Positions 1-7,059 of a stretch of DNA of 10,206 bases are shown here, piece after piece; position 1 is the stretch's first letter, and each line of letters starts with the position of its first letter. A model generated the notes under the pieces. It ran no database searches and was not told the DNA's origin. It saw only the letters and a program-made list of their open reading frames with translations. The translations under genes were made by a program, and so were the position numbers. Source of the stretch: Desulfobacterales bacterium (GTDB lineage: Bacteria > Desulfobacterota > Desulfobulbia > Desulfobulbales > BM004); NCBI GenBank assembly GCA_012974315.1, contig JAAXQI010000195.1, forward strand, positions 1 through 10,206, in the 5' to 3' direction.

Positions 1-2
1 GA

Positions 3-74
3 CAAGAGGGGGCGCAGGCAGATCAGGAGTTTTACGGGGAAAGATTGAGGAAAAAAAAGGTTAAAGGTTTTTAG
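3..74 (+). CDS. Possible C-terminal tail of an upstream gene (partial)
   Basis: All three forward frames are open from the left edge for 46 to 74 bases. The third frame gives the most protein-like tail: about 23 residues, rich in Gln and Glu and then Lys and Arg, ending in KKKVKGF and a TAG at 72-74. The other frames stop at 48 and 64 and look less natural. A charged hydrophilic tail like this is common at the end of membrane or secreted proteins, but nothing identifies the family. It does not resemble the end of an AICAR transformylase, the enzyme one might hope to find beside the IMP cyclohydrolase. The region could equally be non-coding. Confidence 0.3.
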   Translation, partial: QEGAQADQEFYGERLRKKKVKGF

Positions 75-93
75 TGAGGAGTGAGAAGTGAGG
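73..93. repeat. Three tandem copies of a 7-base unit
   Basis: Three abutting heptamers read AGTGAGG, AGTGAGA and AGTGAGG, differing at one base. They lie between the putative upstream stop and the purH leader. TTAAAGGT also occurs twice nearby, at 61-68 and 102-109. The tract is purine-rich on the plus strand, with no open frame or dyad symmetry. It is probably a simple-sequence intergenic repeat; a regulatory role is not supported. Confidence 0.6.
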
Positions 94-163
94 GGAAAAG
101 ATTAAAGGTGCAGGGTTACTGAGATAATTCCAGGTAAATACTGATATTCACATAATATACGAT

Positions 164-191
164 CATTATTCAACAGAGAGGAGAAACAATG
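164..191 (+). promoter_or_regulatory. Ribosome-binding site of purH in a weak hairpin loop
   Basis: A strong Shine-Dalgarno sequence, GAGAGGAG at 176-183, stands five bases before the ATG at 189 and decides that start over the next ATG at 198. CATTATT (164-170) can pair with AACAATG (185-191) with one mismatch. This places the SD in a 14-base loop that contains CAGAGAGG (174-181). That octamer fits the core of the conserved PyrR-binding loop (CNGNGAGG) but lacks its UC before and YU after. The stem is mostly A-T and weak. The ribosome-binding site is certain; the hairpin and any PyrR role are speculative. Confidence 0.5.
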
Positions 192-812
192 GGTAAAATG
201 CAGAGAGCTTTAATCAGTCTTACAGATAAATCAGGAATTGAAGAATTTGCCAGGCAACTCCAGGACCTCGGCATTGAGATTTTGTCAACAGGCGGGACTG
301 CAAAAAAAATGCGGGAAAACACTATTGCGGTTAAAGATGTTGCAGAGTTTACCGGGTTTCCTGAAATGCTTGATGGTCGTGTTAAGACACTGCACCCGAA
401 GGTTCATGGAGGTATTCTTTTTCTAAGAGGAAATGCATCCCATGAAGAGCAAATGGCCAAGCACGGGCTGCAGCAGGTTGATCTTGTTGCGGTAAACCTG
501 TATGCCTTTGACAATGCCACTTCGGATCCCGGCTGTTCAGTTGCCAATGCCATTGAAAATATTGATATCGGAGGCCCCACCATGCTGCGGGCCGCTGCCA
601 AGAATTTTCAATATGTTACTGTTATTGTTGATCCTGCTGATTATCCCCAGGTCGTGTCAGAAATAAAAGAGCATGGCAACACAACCCTCGCGACCCGGTT
701 TCGCTTGGCGGTAAAAGTGTTCCAGCTCACGAGTACCTATGATACGGCAATAGCCGCGTGGCTTTCCAAGGTTGATACCGATACCAATACGCATTTTGCA
801 GGGGGGAAATAA
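189..812 (+). CDS. purH: Stand-alone IMP cyclohydrolase (PurH N-terminal domain)
   Basis: Catalyses the last step of purine synthesis, closing FAICAR to IMP in the cytosol. The 207 residues cover only the MGS-like cyclohydrolase domain. STGGTA (33-38) is the phosphate-binding loop. KTLHPKVHGGIL (66-77) and ENIDIGGPTMLRAAAKN (123-139) are the family's signature blocks, and the protein ends just after the TSTYDTAIAAWL segment (181-192) that closes this domain. Ordinary bifunctional PurH is about 520 residues with a C-terminal AICAR transformylase, which is wholly absent here. The next gene starts on the stop codon, so this is not a frameshift remnant. The formyltransfer step must be encoded elsewhere, by a separate transformylase or a PurP-type enzyme. 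Start chosen from the strong SD. It heads an overlapping operon with purN and pyrR. Confidence 0.93.
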   Translation: MGKMQRALISLTDKSGIEEFARQLQDLGIEILSTGGTAKKMRENTIAVKDVAEFTGFPEMLDGRVKTLHPKVHGGILFLRGNASHEEQMAKHGLQQVDLVAVNLYAFDNATSDPGCSVANAIENIDIGGPTMLRAAAKNFQYVTVIVDPADYPQVVSEIKEHGNTTLATRFRLAVKVFQLTSTYDTAIAAWLSKVDTDTNTHFAGGK

Positions 813-1399
813 TGCAAAAAATCGCTGTGCTGCTCTCAGGCGGTGGTACAACACTGGATAATTTTCATAAGTGTATCCAGGCAGGTATTTTGAATGCTGA
901 AATCAAGGTTGTGCTCTCTAATGTTAAAGATGTATTGGGCTTGCAGAAGGCTGAAAAATACGGATATCCTAATTTTCATGCTGTGGGCAATGAGGCAATA
1001 AATTGTATTTTGAAGGATTATGATATCGACCTTATATGCCTTGCAGGGTACCTGAAGCTGTATGAACCTCCACCTGAACTTGCGCGTAATGTACTCAATA
1101 TTCATCCTGCCCTGATACCCGCTTTCTGTGGTGACGGCTTTTATGGTATGCGGGTCCATCGTGCAGTCAGGGCAAAAGGAGCTACGGTAAGTGGCTGTAC
1201 CGTGCATTTTGCGAACAGTAATTACGATGAAGGCCCTATTGTAGTACAGAAATGTGTTCCATTGGAGTATGATGATTCACCTGAAGATATTGCACATAAG
1301 GTTTTTGATATGGAATGCATTGCATTTCCTGAGGCAATTAATCTTGTTGATGAAAAAGGCATAGACTTTTTCTGGAGGCGTGTTGAAAATGTCACGTAA
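812..1399 (+). CDS. purN: Phosphoribosylglycinamide formyltransferase PurN
   Basis: Transfers a formyl group from 10-formyltetrahydrofolate to GAR, the third step of purine synthesis. The protein has 195 residues, a normal PurN length. The N-terminal LLSGGGTTLDN loop (7-17) fits the GAR phosphate-binding site. The catalytic triad is visible as N96 and H98 in NIHPALIP and D139 in NYDEGPIVVQ. The segment CGDGFYGMRVHRAV (106-119) is longer than the E. coli equivalent and resembles plant-type PurN, which has a GGKGYYG-like stretch there. Its ATG overlaps the purH stop by one base, with GGGGGG at 801-806 as SD, so translation is probably coupled. It overlaps pyrR at its 3' end. Both flanking genes are also nucleotide genes, supporting the call. 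Confidence 0.94.
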   Translation: MQKIAVLLSGGGTTLDNFHKCIQAGILNAEIKVVLSNVKDVLGLQKAEKYGYPNFHAVGNEAINCILKDYDIDLICLAGYLKLYEPPPELARNVLNIHPALIPAFCGDGFYGMRVHRAVRAKGATVSGCTVHFANSNYDEGPIVVQKCVPLEYDDSPEDIAHKVFDMECIAFPEAINLVDEKGIDFFWRRVENVT

Positions 1400-1931
1400 G
1401 AAAAAAGTAATAATGACGGCTCAGGACATAGAGCGTGCGCTTGCCCGCATAGCCCTGCAGATTCTTGAAAGAAATCTCCATACTGAAGAGATAGTCATCG
1501 TAGGGATTCATACGGGTGGCGTTTTTCTGGCAGACCGGATTCACAGTATTATTAAAAAAAGAGAAAAGGTCAGTTTGCCATCAGGAAGTCTTGATATCAC
1601 CCTGTACAGAGATGACTGGAGTAGAGTGACCCAGAATCCGATTGTCAAAAAAACAGACATTCCCTTTGAGATTGAGGGAAAGACACTGGTCCTGGTTGAT
1701 GATGTTCTCTATACAGGAAGGACTATCCGTGCCGCCCTTGATGCAATAATGGATTTTGGGCGCCCCAGTAGTATTCAGCTTGCTGTTCTGATGGACAGGG
1801 GAGGGCGGGAGCTGCCAATACAGGCGGATTATACCGGTATGGAGATACAGGTGGAGCCTAATCAGCATATTCATGTTTTATTACATGAGAATGCTGATAT
1901 TGACGAAGTTGTACTGGATCAGTCGAACTGA
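1389..1931 (+). CDS. pyrR: PyrR-type uracil phosphoribosyltransferase / pyr regulator
   Basis: The family joins uracil and PRPP to UMP, and in Bacillus also binds pyr mRNA to control attenuation. The ATG at 1389 (180 residues) is preferred over the GTG at 1380, because GGAGG at 1374-1378 stands ten bases before the ATG and only one before the GTG. The ORF overlaps purN by 11 bases. VLVDDVLYTGRT (101-112) is the PRPP-binding motif; ITLYRDDWS (70-78) and GRPSSIQLAVLMDRGGRELPI (124-144) are PyrR-specific blocks. Against B. subtilis PyrR, recalled from memory, residues T18, H22, H140 and R146 become A19, L23, G139 and Q145, and the NIPTS loop is changed. These positions are linked to RNA binding, so the protein may be enzyme only or may bind a different RNA. 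No pyr biosynthetic gene adjoins it. Confidence 0.92.
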   Translation: MSRKKKVIMTAQDIERALARIALQILERNLHTEEIVIVGIHTGGVFLADRIHSIIKKREKVSLPSGSLDITLYRDDWSRVTQNPIVKKTDIPFEIEGKTLVLVDDVLYTGRTIRAALDAIMDFGRPSSIQLAVLMDRGGRELPIQADYTGMEIQVEPNQHIHVLLHENADIDEVVLDQSN

Positions 1932-2013
1932 TCTGCTGGAAGTGTTGTGTTTTTTAGTAAAGCTCCAGTAAAGCACAGGTGATTATACATTAATTATCCG
2001 TAAGGTTTCTCCC

Positions 2014-3465
2014 ATGGCCGAAGAATATTCTACTAGCAGATCAGATCTGGTTCATATACAGGGCAGGGTCCGTGAGAAAATCAAGGATCATGTGCAGTAT
2101 GATTTCAGCCCTCTCCAGAATAACCTGTTAAAGAGTTTTTTTGATCTGGTCCAGGAATACGACAGGTTGGATGATTTCTACCGAATTTGCGTTGTTGTGC
2201 TTCTTGAATCAATGAGGGTTGAAAGTTCGCTCTATATCATTGATAAAGAGGGAAGGCAACTCAGGCTGGTATGCAACAGCCAGACGGGCATCATCCGGGA
2301 ACCGCGTCCAGTACCAACAGGCATATATCTCACCGACCAACCTTACAAGACTGAAAATTCCTACGTCGTTCCAATTTACAGGAAACCTCCCCGGAATTCG
2401 CCGAAAGATAATAACCTGATGAGTCCTGACCAGCAGCCCTGGCAGGGCGATATAAAAATTCTGGGGATGTTTGAGATTTCTCCTCTTGAGAATCTTAATG
2501 ACCCGGACCTGTTTTTTTTGAAGAAATATGCCAACCGCATAGGGTTCAGGCTCCATAACCGTCTTCTGGCCCAGCAGAATATCCATCATCTTAAATTTAT
2601 CAACAGTCTGGTGATGGATATTGAACATAATGTTATTATCCCAAACATGTATTTCAAGCATCTGTTCAATCAATTCCGCAAGAAAATTGGAGAGTTACAG
2701 GAACTTGAAGTGGAAATGACAGCAATGAAAAAGAGTGCTGCCGTAAGTGATGAAGCATGCACCATGCTTGTAGATAAATTGTCAGGCATGCGAGGGGATC
2801 TTTTGAGGTATCAGCAGGAGATGATGAAGCACCATGCAAATGTCAGCCTTTTTCTTGAGAGTTTGTTCAGGCGGGAACATTTCGAGCGTGGACATTTAGT
2901 ACTGCGGCCTAAACTCTGCCGGATGGAAAAGGAGATTATCCTGCCGCAGTTGGGCCAGTATAAGAGCCGCTTAAAGACCAATAATATAATAATTGACCGG
3001 CCCACGGGGATGGATGAAGAAGAGATTCCCATTATGGTAGATAAGGGTCTTCTGGCCCAGGTTTATGCAAATCTCTTTTCCAATGCAGTGAAATATACTG
3101 AAGAAATTATGGATGATATGGGAGGAGCCAGAAAAGTCGTAGCCTATGGGCGTGAAATAATCGATGACTATTTCGGTCCGAACCAGCGGGGGGTAAAATT
3201 CAATGTTTTTACCACCGGTCATCACCTGTCCCATGATGAGGTCCTGGCTCTGTACTCAGAAGGTTTCCGGGGGCCAAACAGTGAGAATAAACCTGGAACC
3301 GGGCATGGACTAGCCTTTATTAAACATGTAATCGAACTGCATGGTGGCCGGGTGGGATATGAAGCCACTGGACAGGGCAACAACTTTTACTTTGTTATAC
3401 CTTTGCCAACGATCAGGTTTTTACGGCCCTGGCCTGAAAATGGTTCACTGGATGAAGAGTTTTAA
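2014..3465 (+). CDS. Soluble GAF-domain sensor histidine kinase-like protein
   Basis: 483 residues with no signal peptide or membrane segment. Residues about 45-185 look like a GAF sensor domain. A helical, coiled-coil-like dimerisation region follows (about 186-290), with the candidate phosphoacceptor H205 in an HNVIIP motif. An HATPase_c domain fills about 340-465: N-box NLFSNAVKYTEE (353-364) and G2 box GTGHGL (428-433) are good. The G1 box, normally DxGxG, reads TTGHH at 400-404, losing the Asp that contacts adenine and one Gly. H205 to the N-box is about 148 residues, longer than the usual hundred or so. No receiver domain or response regulator lies nearby. TAAGG at 2001-2005 is the SD. 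It is 82 bases after pyrR and 29 before the rhomboid gene. It may be a weak kinase, a pseudokinase or a phosphatase-like sensor; the ligand is unknown. Confidence 0.78.
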   Translation: MAEEYSTSRSDLVHIQGRVREKIKDHVQYDFSPLQNNLLKSFFDLVQEYDRLDDFYRICVVVLLESMRVESSLYIIDKEGRQLRLVCNSQTGIIREPRPVPTGIYLTDQPYKTENSYVVPIYRKPPRNSPKDNNLMSPDQQPWQGDIKILGMFEISPLENLNDPDLFFLKKYANRIGFRLHNRLLAQQNIHHLKFINSLVMDIEHNVIIPNMYFKHLFNQFRKKIGELQELEVEMTAMKKSAAVSDEACTMLVDKLSGMRGDLLRYQQEMMKHHANVSLFLESLFRREHFERGHLVLRPKLCRMEKEIILPQLGQYKSRLKTNNIIIDRPTGMDEEEIPIMVDKGLLAQVYANLFSNAVKYTEEIMDDMGGARKVVAYGREIIDDYFGPNQRGVKFNVFTTGHHLSHDEVLALYSEGFRGPNSENKPGTGHGLAFIKHVIELHGGRVGYEATGQGNNFYFVIPLPTIRFLRPWPENGSLDEEF

Positions 3466-3494
3466 CACCGGATATGCGTTTTCTATAACTTTAG

Positions 3495-4223
3495 ATGTTT
3501 CCTCTTAAAGACAATATCCCGGCCAGGAATTTCCCTTATGTGAATATCGGACTCATTGTTATTAATTCGGTTTTTTTTATTTATGGGATGTCCTATGGGA
3601 AGGCGTTTGACCAGCTGATATTTACTCTTGGTTTTATACCGGCACGTTTTCTTGCCCAGCAGAGTGAAAACCTGCTTAGCCCAACCGGCTTTCTGCCTGT
3701 ATTCAGTTCAATGTTCCTGCATGCCAATTTTATACATCTGATATCGAACATGTGGATGCTCTGGATTTTCGGGGATAATGTTGAGGACTGTATGGGCCAT
3801 GGTCGCTATCTCCTGTTTTTTTTGCTGTGCGGCGTTGCTTCAGTATTTGCCCAGGCAATTTCAAATCCGCAATCAGCTATCCCCATGGTCGGGGCCAGCG
3901 GTGCCATATCAGGGGTACTCGGGGCCTATTTACTTACGTACCCCAATGCCAGGATACTCACGTTGGTTCCCATCGTCATATTGTTCTACATTATTGAACT
4001 GCCGGCTTATTTTTTTCTTGGTTTCTGGTTTGTCATCCAGTTGATACAGGGGTCTTTGTATTCCTTGAATTCGGATCAGGTGGTGGGCGGCGGAGTTGCC
4101 TGGTGGGCCCATATCGGTGGTTTCGCAGCCGGTGTCATACTCCTGCAGGTATTCAGGTGTAAGGACTGGGAGCGACCTGTGGTACCATCCAAAAGAAGTA
4201 TTCGCCGTATACAAAGGCGTTAA
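3495..4223 (+). CDS. Rhomboid family intramembrane serine protease
   Basis: An integral inner-membrane protease that cleaves transmembrane segments of substrate proteins. In 242 residues about six hydrophobic segments are visible. The nucleophile is S135 in GASG (133-136), and the catalytic His is H206 in WWAHIGGFAAG (203-213). H81 and N85 in HLISNM match the conserved oxyanion residues (GlpG H150 and N154). The LHANFIHLISNM loop (75-86) is the classic rhomboid signature. The C-terminal tail (about 221-242) is short and basic, consistent with the cytoplasm. There is no cytosolic N-terminal domain as in GlpG. No clear Shine-Dalgarno stands before the ATG, so translation probably depends on coupling with the kinase-like gene 29 bases upstream. 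Its substrate cannot be read from the sequence. Confidence 0.92.
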   Translation: MFPLKDNIPARNFPYVNIGLIVINSVFFIYGMSYGKAFDQLIFTLGFIPARFLAQQSENLLSPTGFLPVFSSMFLHANFIHLISNMWMLWIFGDNVEDCMGHGRYLLFFLLCGVASVFAQAISNPQSAIPMVGASGAISGVLGAYLLTYPNARILTLVPIVILFYIIELPAYFFLGFWFVIQLIQGSLYSLNSDQVVGGGVAWWAHIGGFAAGVILLQVFRCKDWERPVVPSKRSIRRIQRR

Positions 4224-4234
4224 TAATAAAAAAT

Positions 4235-6391
4235 ATGATTGACATGATAAATAAAAAACCTGAGCTCCTGGCTCCTGCAGGCTCGATAAATGTTTTTGAA
4301 AGTGCGATCGAGGCAGGAGCTGACGCTGTCTATATCGGGGCGCCAGCTCTCAATGCCCGCGCCTTAGGCAAGGATTTTACTTTCGCCGAAATTGCAGCCA
4401 TGATCGAATTTTCCCATAAAAGGGACGTTAAATTGTATCTGGCAACAAACAGTTTGCTGAAGGAAAATGAAATTCCGCAGACCCTTGAAACACTAGCCAT
4501 TTTAGAAGAATTAAAGCCGGATGCTTTGATTATCCAGGACCTGGGGGTCTTCCATCTCTGCAAAAAATATTTCCCCGGATTGCGGCTCCATGCCAGCACC
4601 CTTTTAGGAGCACATAACTCACTTGCAGTCCGGCAATTTAAAAATATGGGTTTTGAAAGGGTGGTTCTTGCCCGTGAACTTACTGTTAAAGAGATTAATT
4701 CCATTGCCAGAGCAAGTGGCGTGGAGATAGAGGTATTTATTCATGGGGCCCTTTGCTTCAGTTATTCAGGGTTGTGTTTATTCAGCAGTTACCTAGGCGG
4801 CAAAAGCGGTTTGCGCGGGCGTTGTGTGCAACCATGCAGACGGCGCTACCAATGGAAGCAACCCGGGGGAAAACAGGGCTACTATTTTTCAATGAATGAT
4901 TTGAGCGGTATCGATCTGATCCACAGTTTACAGCAGGCGGGTGTTTCTTCCTTTAAAATTGAGGGCAGGCTTCGCAGTGCCCATTATGTCTCCTCCGTGG
5001 TCAAGGCATACCGGATGGTTATTGATGCAGAGGAAGGAGACAGGTCGATCCTTACAAATGCCAAAGAATTATTAGATCAGTCCATGGGAAGAAAAACCAG
5101 CCAGGGATATTTCAACACGGCAGAGTCCAAAGAATTGATCTCACCATATCATTCCGGCAATGTTGGTTTATATCTGGGGCAGGCAGGTAAAGGTACGGGC
5201 AGAGGGAAGATTGCCCTTGCACTTAAAGAAGCAATACAGGTTGGTGACCGTTTGCGTTTGCATCAGGAGAATACAGGGGAGAGGATCGCCTTTACCCTGC
5301 GAAACGTTACAAAAAATGGCCAAAAAATATCCCGGGCCAATCCGGGTGAGAGTATAATACTTGAGGTCCCGGCAGTAGTGAAACAGGGAGACAGTCTCTT
5401 TAAGGTTGATAGTCGTATAGCCAGGGAGGCTGAAAAGAATAAGCCTGGTCTTGAGCCCGGGCAGTTTAGTTCTGCTGTGAAAAAGATACTGCAAAAAACA
5501 AGACAAAAAGTCTCGGCAGTTCAAAAAAGTTTTGCATACGGTCAAACCAGAAGCAGAAAAACTTCTGTTGCCGGAAAGAGAGGAGCGAGAGGTTCCTCTG
5601 ATGCAACGCCTCTTATTTATATTAAAATAGATGATCTGCAGGTGTTAAAAATGCACTTGCCTGTCATGCCTGAACAGCTCCTGGTGGAACTCAATCGAAA
5701 AACCTTTAATGATTTTCAACACCAGAAAAAAAATGTTAAAAAATTTCATCACAAGATGGTCTGGTGTTTACCTCCAATAATAATGGAAAGTGAGGTGGGT
5801 TTTTTCAGTAAGGCTATACCTCAGCTTATAAAAAACAATTTCATCACCTGGCAGATTGGACATGTCGGGCAGCAGTTATTCTTCGATAGCAAAGAGAGGT
5901 TGAACCTGTCAGGGGATTACACCTTAAACATTCTTAATTCCCAAGCACTGTTTGTCCTGCATGGTCTTAAGCTGCAAAGGGCACAGGCTGCCATAGAAAT
6001 TGACCGGGAAAGCCTGGGAGACATTTTAAGCAGCAAATCAGCAGCAGATTCAGGGCTAGATCTGGGTACGACGGTTTATGGCACGCCTCCTCTTTTTACT
6101 GCCAGACCCATGGCCAAGCATTTTATATACGCACAGCCCTTTGTAAGTCCCAAGGGAGAATCCTTTGTTCTGCGCAAAGCCTGGAATTCCACTGTGGCAA
6201 TTGATGAAAATCCTTTTTCACTCCTGTCAAAGTTGACTGAACTGGCAAAAATGGGTGTGAAATACGTGGTCATTGATCTCAGCCACCGTAAGATCAGCAG
6301 AAAAGAAATTGATGAGATTGGCAGAGAATTGGCAGGCAAGCAGTCCAGGCGAAAACTCTCAACGTTTAATTATAATGGCAGCCTGTTGTGA
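4235..6391 (+). CDS. Long U32 family protein, RlhA/TrhP-like RNA hydroxylation type
   Basis: U32 proteins, once called collagenase-like peptidases, include RlhA (23S rRNA C2501 hydroxylation), TrhP (tRNA U34 hydroxylation) and UbiU/UbiV. The N-terminal barrel starts KPELLAPAGS (8-17) and carries the family signature from EVFIHGALCFSYSGLC (166-181) to GRCVQPCR (195-202), then SFKIEGR (239-245). Cysteines C174, C181, C197 and C201 fit iron-sulfur ligands. The DLC cysteine that many relatives have is S224 here. A beta-rich domain (about 305-395) follows, then an unusually basic linker (about 408-455) and a second barrel-like half (about 458-718). At 718 residues it is longer than E. coli RlhA (about 650-670). 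It starts 11 bases after the rhomboid stop with no clear SD; ATG 4244 is an alternative start. Which RNA it acts on, or whether it is a peptidase, cannot be decided. Confidence 0.87.
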   Translation: MIDMINKKPELLAPAGSINVFESAIEAGADAVYIGAPALNARALGKDFTFAEIAAMIEFSHKRDVKLYLATNSLLKENEIPQTLETLAILEELKPDALIIQDLGVFHLCKKYFPGLRLHASTLLGAHNSLAVRQFKNMGFERVVLARELTVKEINSIARASGVEIEVFIHGALCFSYSGLCLFSSYLGGKSGLRGRCVQPCRRRYQWKQPGGKQGYYFSMNDLSGIDLIHSLQQAGVSSFKIEGRLRSAHYVSSVVKAYRMVIDAEEGDRSILTNAKELLDQSMGRKTSQGYFNTAESKELISPYHSGNVGLYLGQAGKGTGRGKIALALKEAIQVGDRLRLHQENTGERIAFTLRNVTKNGQKISRANPGESIILEVPAVVKQGDSLFKVDSRIAREAEKNKPGLEPGQFSSAVKKILQKTRQKVSAVQKSFAYGQTRSRKTSVAGKRGARGSSDATPLIYIKIDDLQVLKMHLPVMPEQLLVELNRKTFNDFQHQKKNVKKFHHKMVWCLPPIIMESEVGFFSKAIPQLIKNNFITWQIGHVGQQLFFDSKERLNLSGDYTLNILNSQALFVLHGLKLQRAQAAIEIDRESLGDILSSKSAADSGLDLGTTVYGTPPLFTARPMAKHFIYAQPFVSPKGESFVLRKAWNSTVAIDENPFSLLSKLTELAKMGVKYVVIDLSHRKISRKEIDEIGRELAGKQSRRKLSTFNYNGSLL

Positions 6392-6402
6392 TAGTTCTTT
6401 GC

Positions 6403-7059
6403 TTAGTAACCTTTTGTTTTCCCTGGCCAGATAATGGTGTGAAGCTGAAGGCGTAACCTGACCGGCAGATGATCTTCCAGAATCCAGGCGGCAAGATTTG
6501 CAGGCTCAAGTTTGGAATTCACTGGCGAAAAGGTGACAGTTGCCCGGTTCTCTAAATTGTATTGAGAAACAAGCTGCACAGCCCAGTTGTAATCATCCCT
6601 GGAACTTAAGACGAATTTGATTTCATCCTTTTGGGTCAGGAGATCGAAGTTGTCAAAATCCATGTGCTCATGCATGCCGCTTTCCGGGCATTTCATGTCA
6701 ATAATCTTGATCACATCTTCGGGAACATCGGCAAGACTCAAGCTGCCGTTTGTTTCAAGCAAGACTGTTCTACCCGTTCCCAGTAATTTATCCAGGAGGG
6801 GATAAACACCTTTCTGCAGCAGCGGTTCACCACCGGTAACTTCAACAATGGCACCGGGATATTTCTGCAGTTCCGCAAGTATCTGATTGATATGCATGTA
6901 AGGATGGTCCTCCTCATAGGCATAACGGGTGTCACAGTAGGTGCAGCGCAGGTTGCAGTCGGCTAAACGGATAAAAAAGCAGGGATATCCGGCAAAGGAT
7001 GATTCACCCTGGATACTGTAAAACAGTTCAGCGATCTTTAACTCTGTTTCACCCACCAA
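6403..7059 (-). CDS. queE: 7-carboxy-7-deazaguanine synthase QueE (radical SAM)
   Basis: Converts 6-carboxy-tetrahydropterin to 7-carboxy-7-deazaguanine, the key ring contraction on the way to queuosine. In 218 residues the radical SAM cluster motif is C35xxxC39xxC42, inside CNLRCTYCDT. GGEP (76-79) is the SAM-binding motif. ELFYSIQGES (11-20) and DMKCPESG (121-128) are QueE blocks, and LQLHTIIWP (204-212) closes the protein. No ATG precedes the conserved start: TTG at 7059 and GTG at 7056 are the options. TTG has a weak GGTG nine bases before it; GTG is the commoner start codon. Either overlaps the end of queD by 8 to 11 bases, implying coupled translation. It converges with the U32 gene, only 11 bases from stop to stop, with no visible terminator between them. 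Confidence 0.95.
   Translation of the reverse strand: MVGETELKIAELFYSIQGESSFAGYPCFFIRLADCNLRCTYCDTRYAYEEDHPYMHINQILAELQKYPGAIVEVTGGEPLLQKGVYPLLDKLLGTGRTVLLETNGSLSLADVPEDVIKIIDMKCPESGMHEHMDFDNFDLLTQKDEIKFVLSSRDDYNWAVQLVSQYNLENRATVTFSPVNSKLEPANLAAWILEDHLPVRLRLQLHTIIWPGKTKGY

Noticed and set aside
836..1207. 123-codon open frame on the minus strand opposite purN
   Set aside because: purN is unmistakable on the plus strand and the minus frame shows no recognisable motif.
1936..1968. CTGGA/TCCAG inverted repeat after pyrR as a terminator
   Set aside because: The stem is only five pairs with a 23-base loop, and its T run lies inside the loop, not after the stem.
2209..2673. 154-codon open frame on the minus strand
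   Set aside because: It is antisense to the GAF region of the kinase-like gene, with no ribosome-binding site or recognisable motif.
3490..3494. Promoter or SD directly before the rhomboid gene
   Set aside because: Only 29 AT-rich bases separate it from the preceding stop and no -10/-35 pair or SD is visible; cotranscription is simpler.
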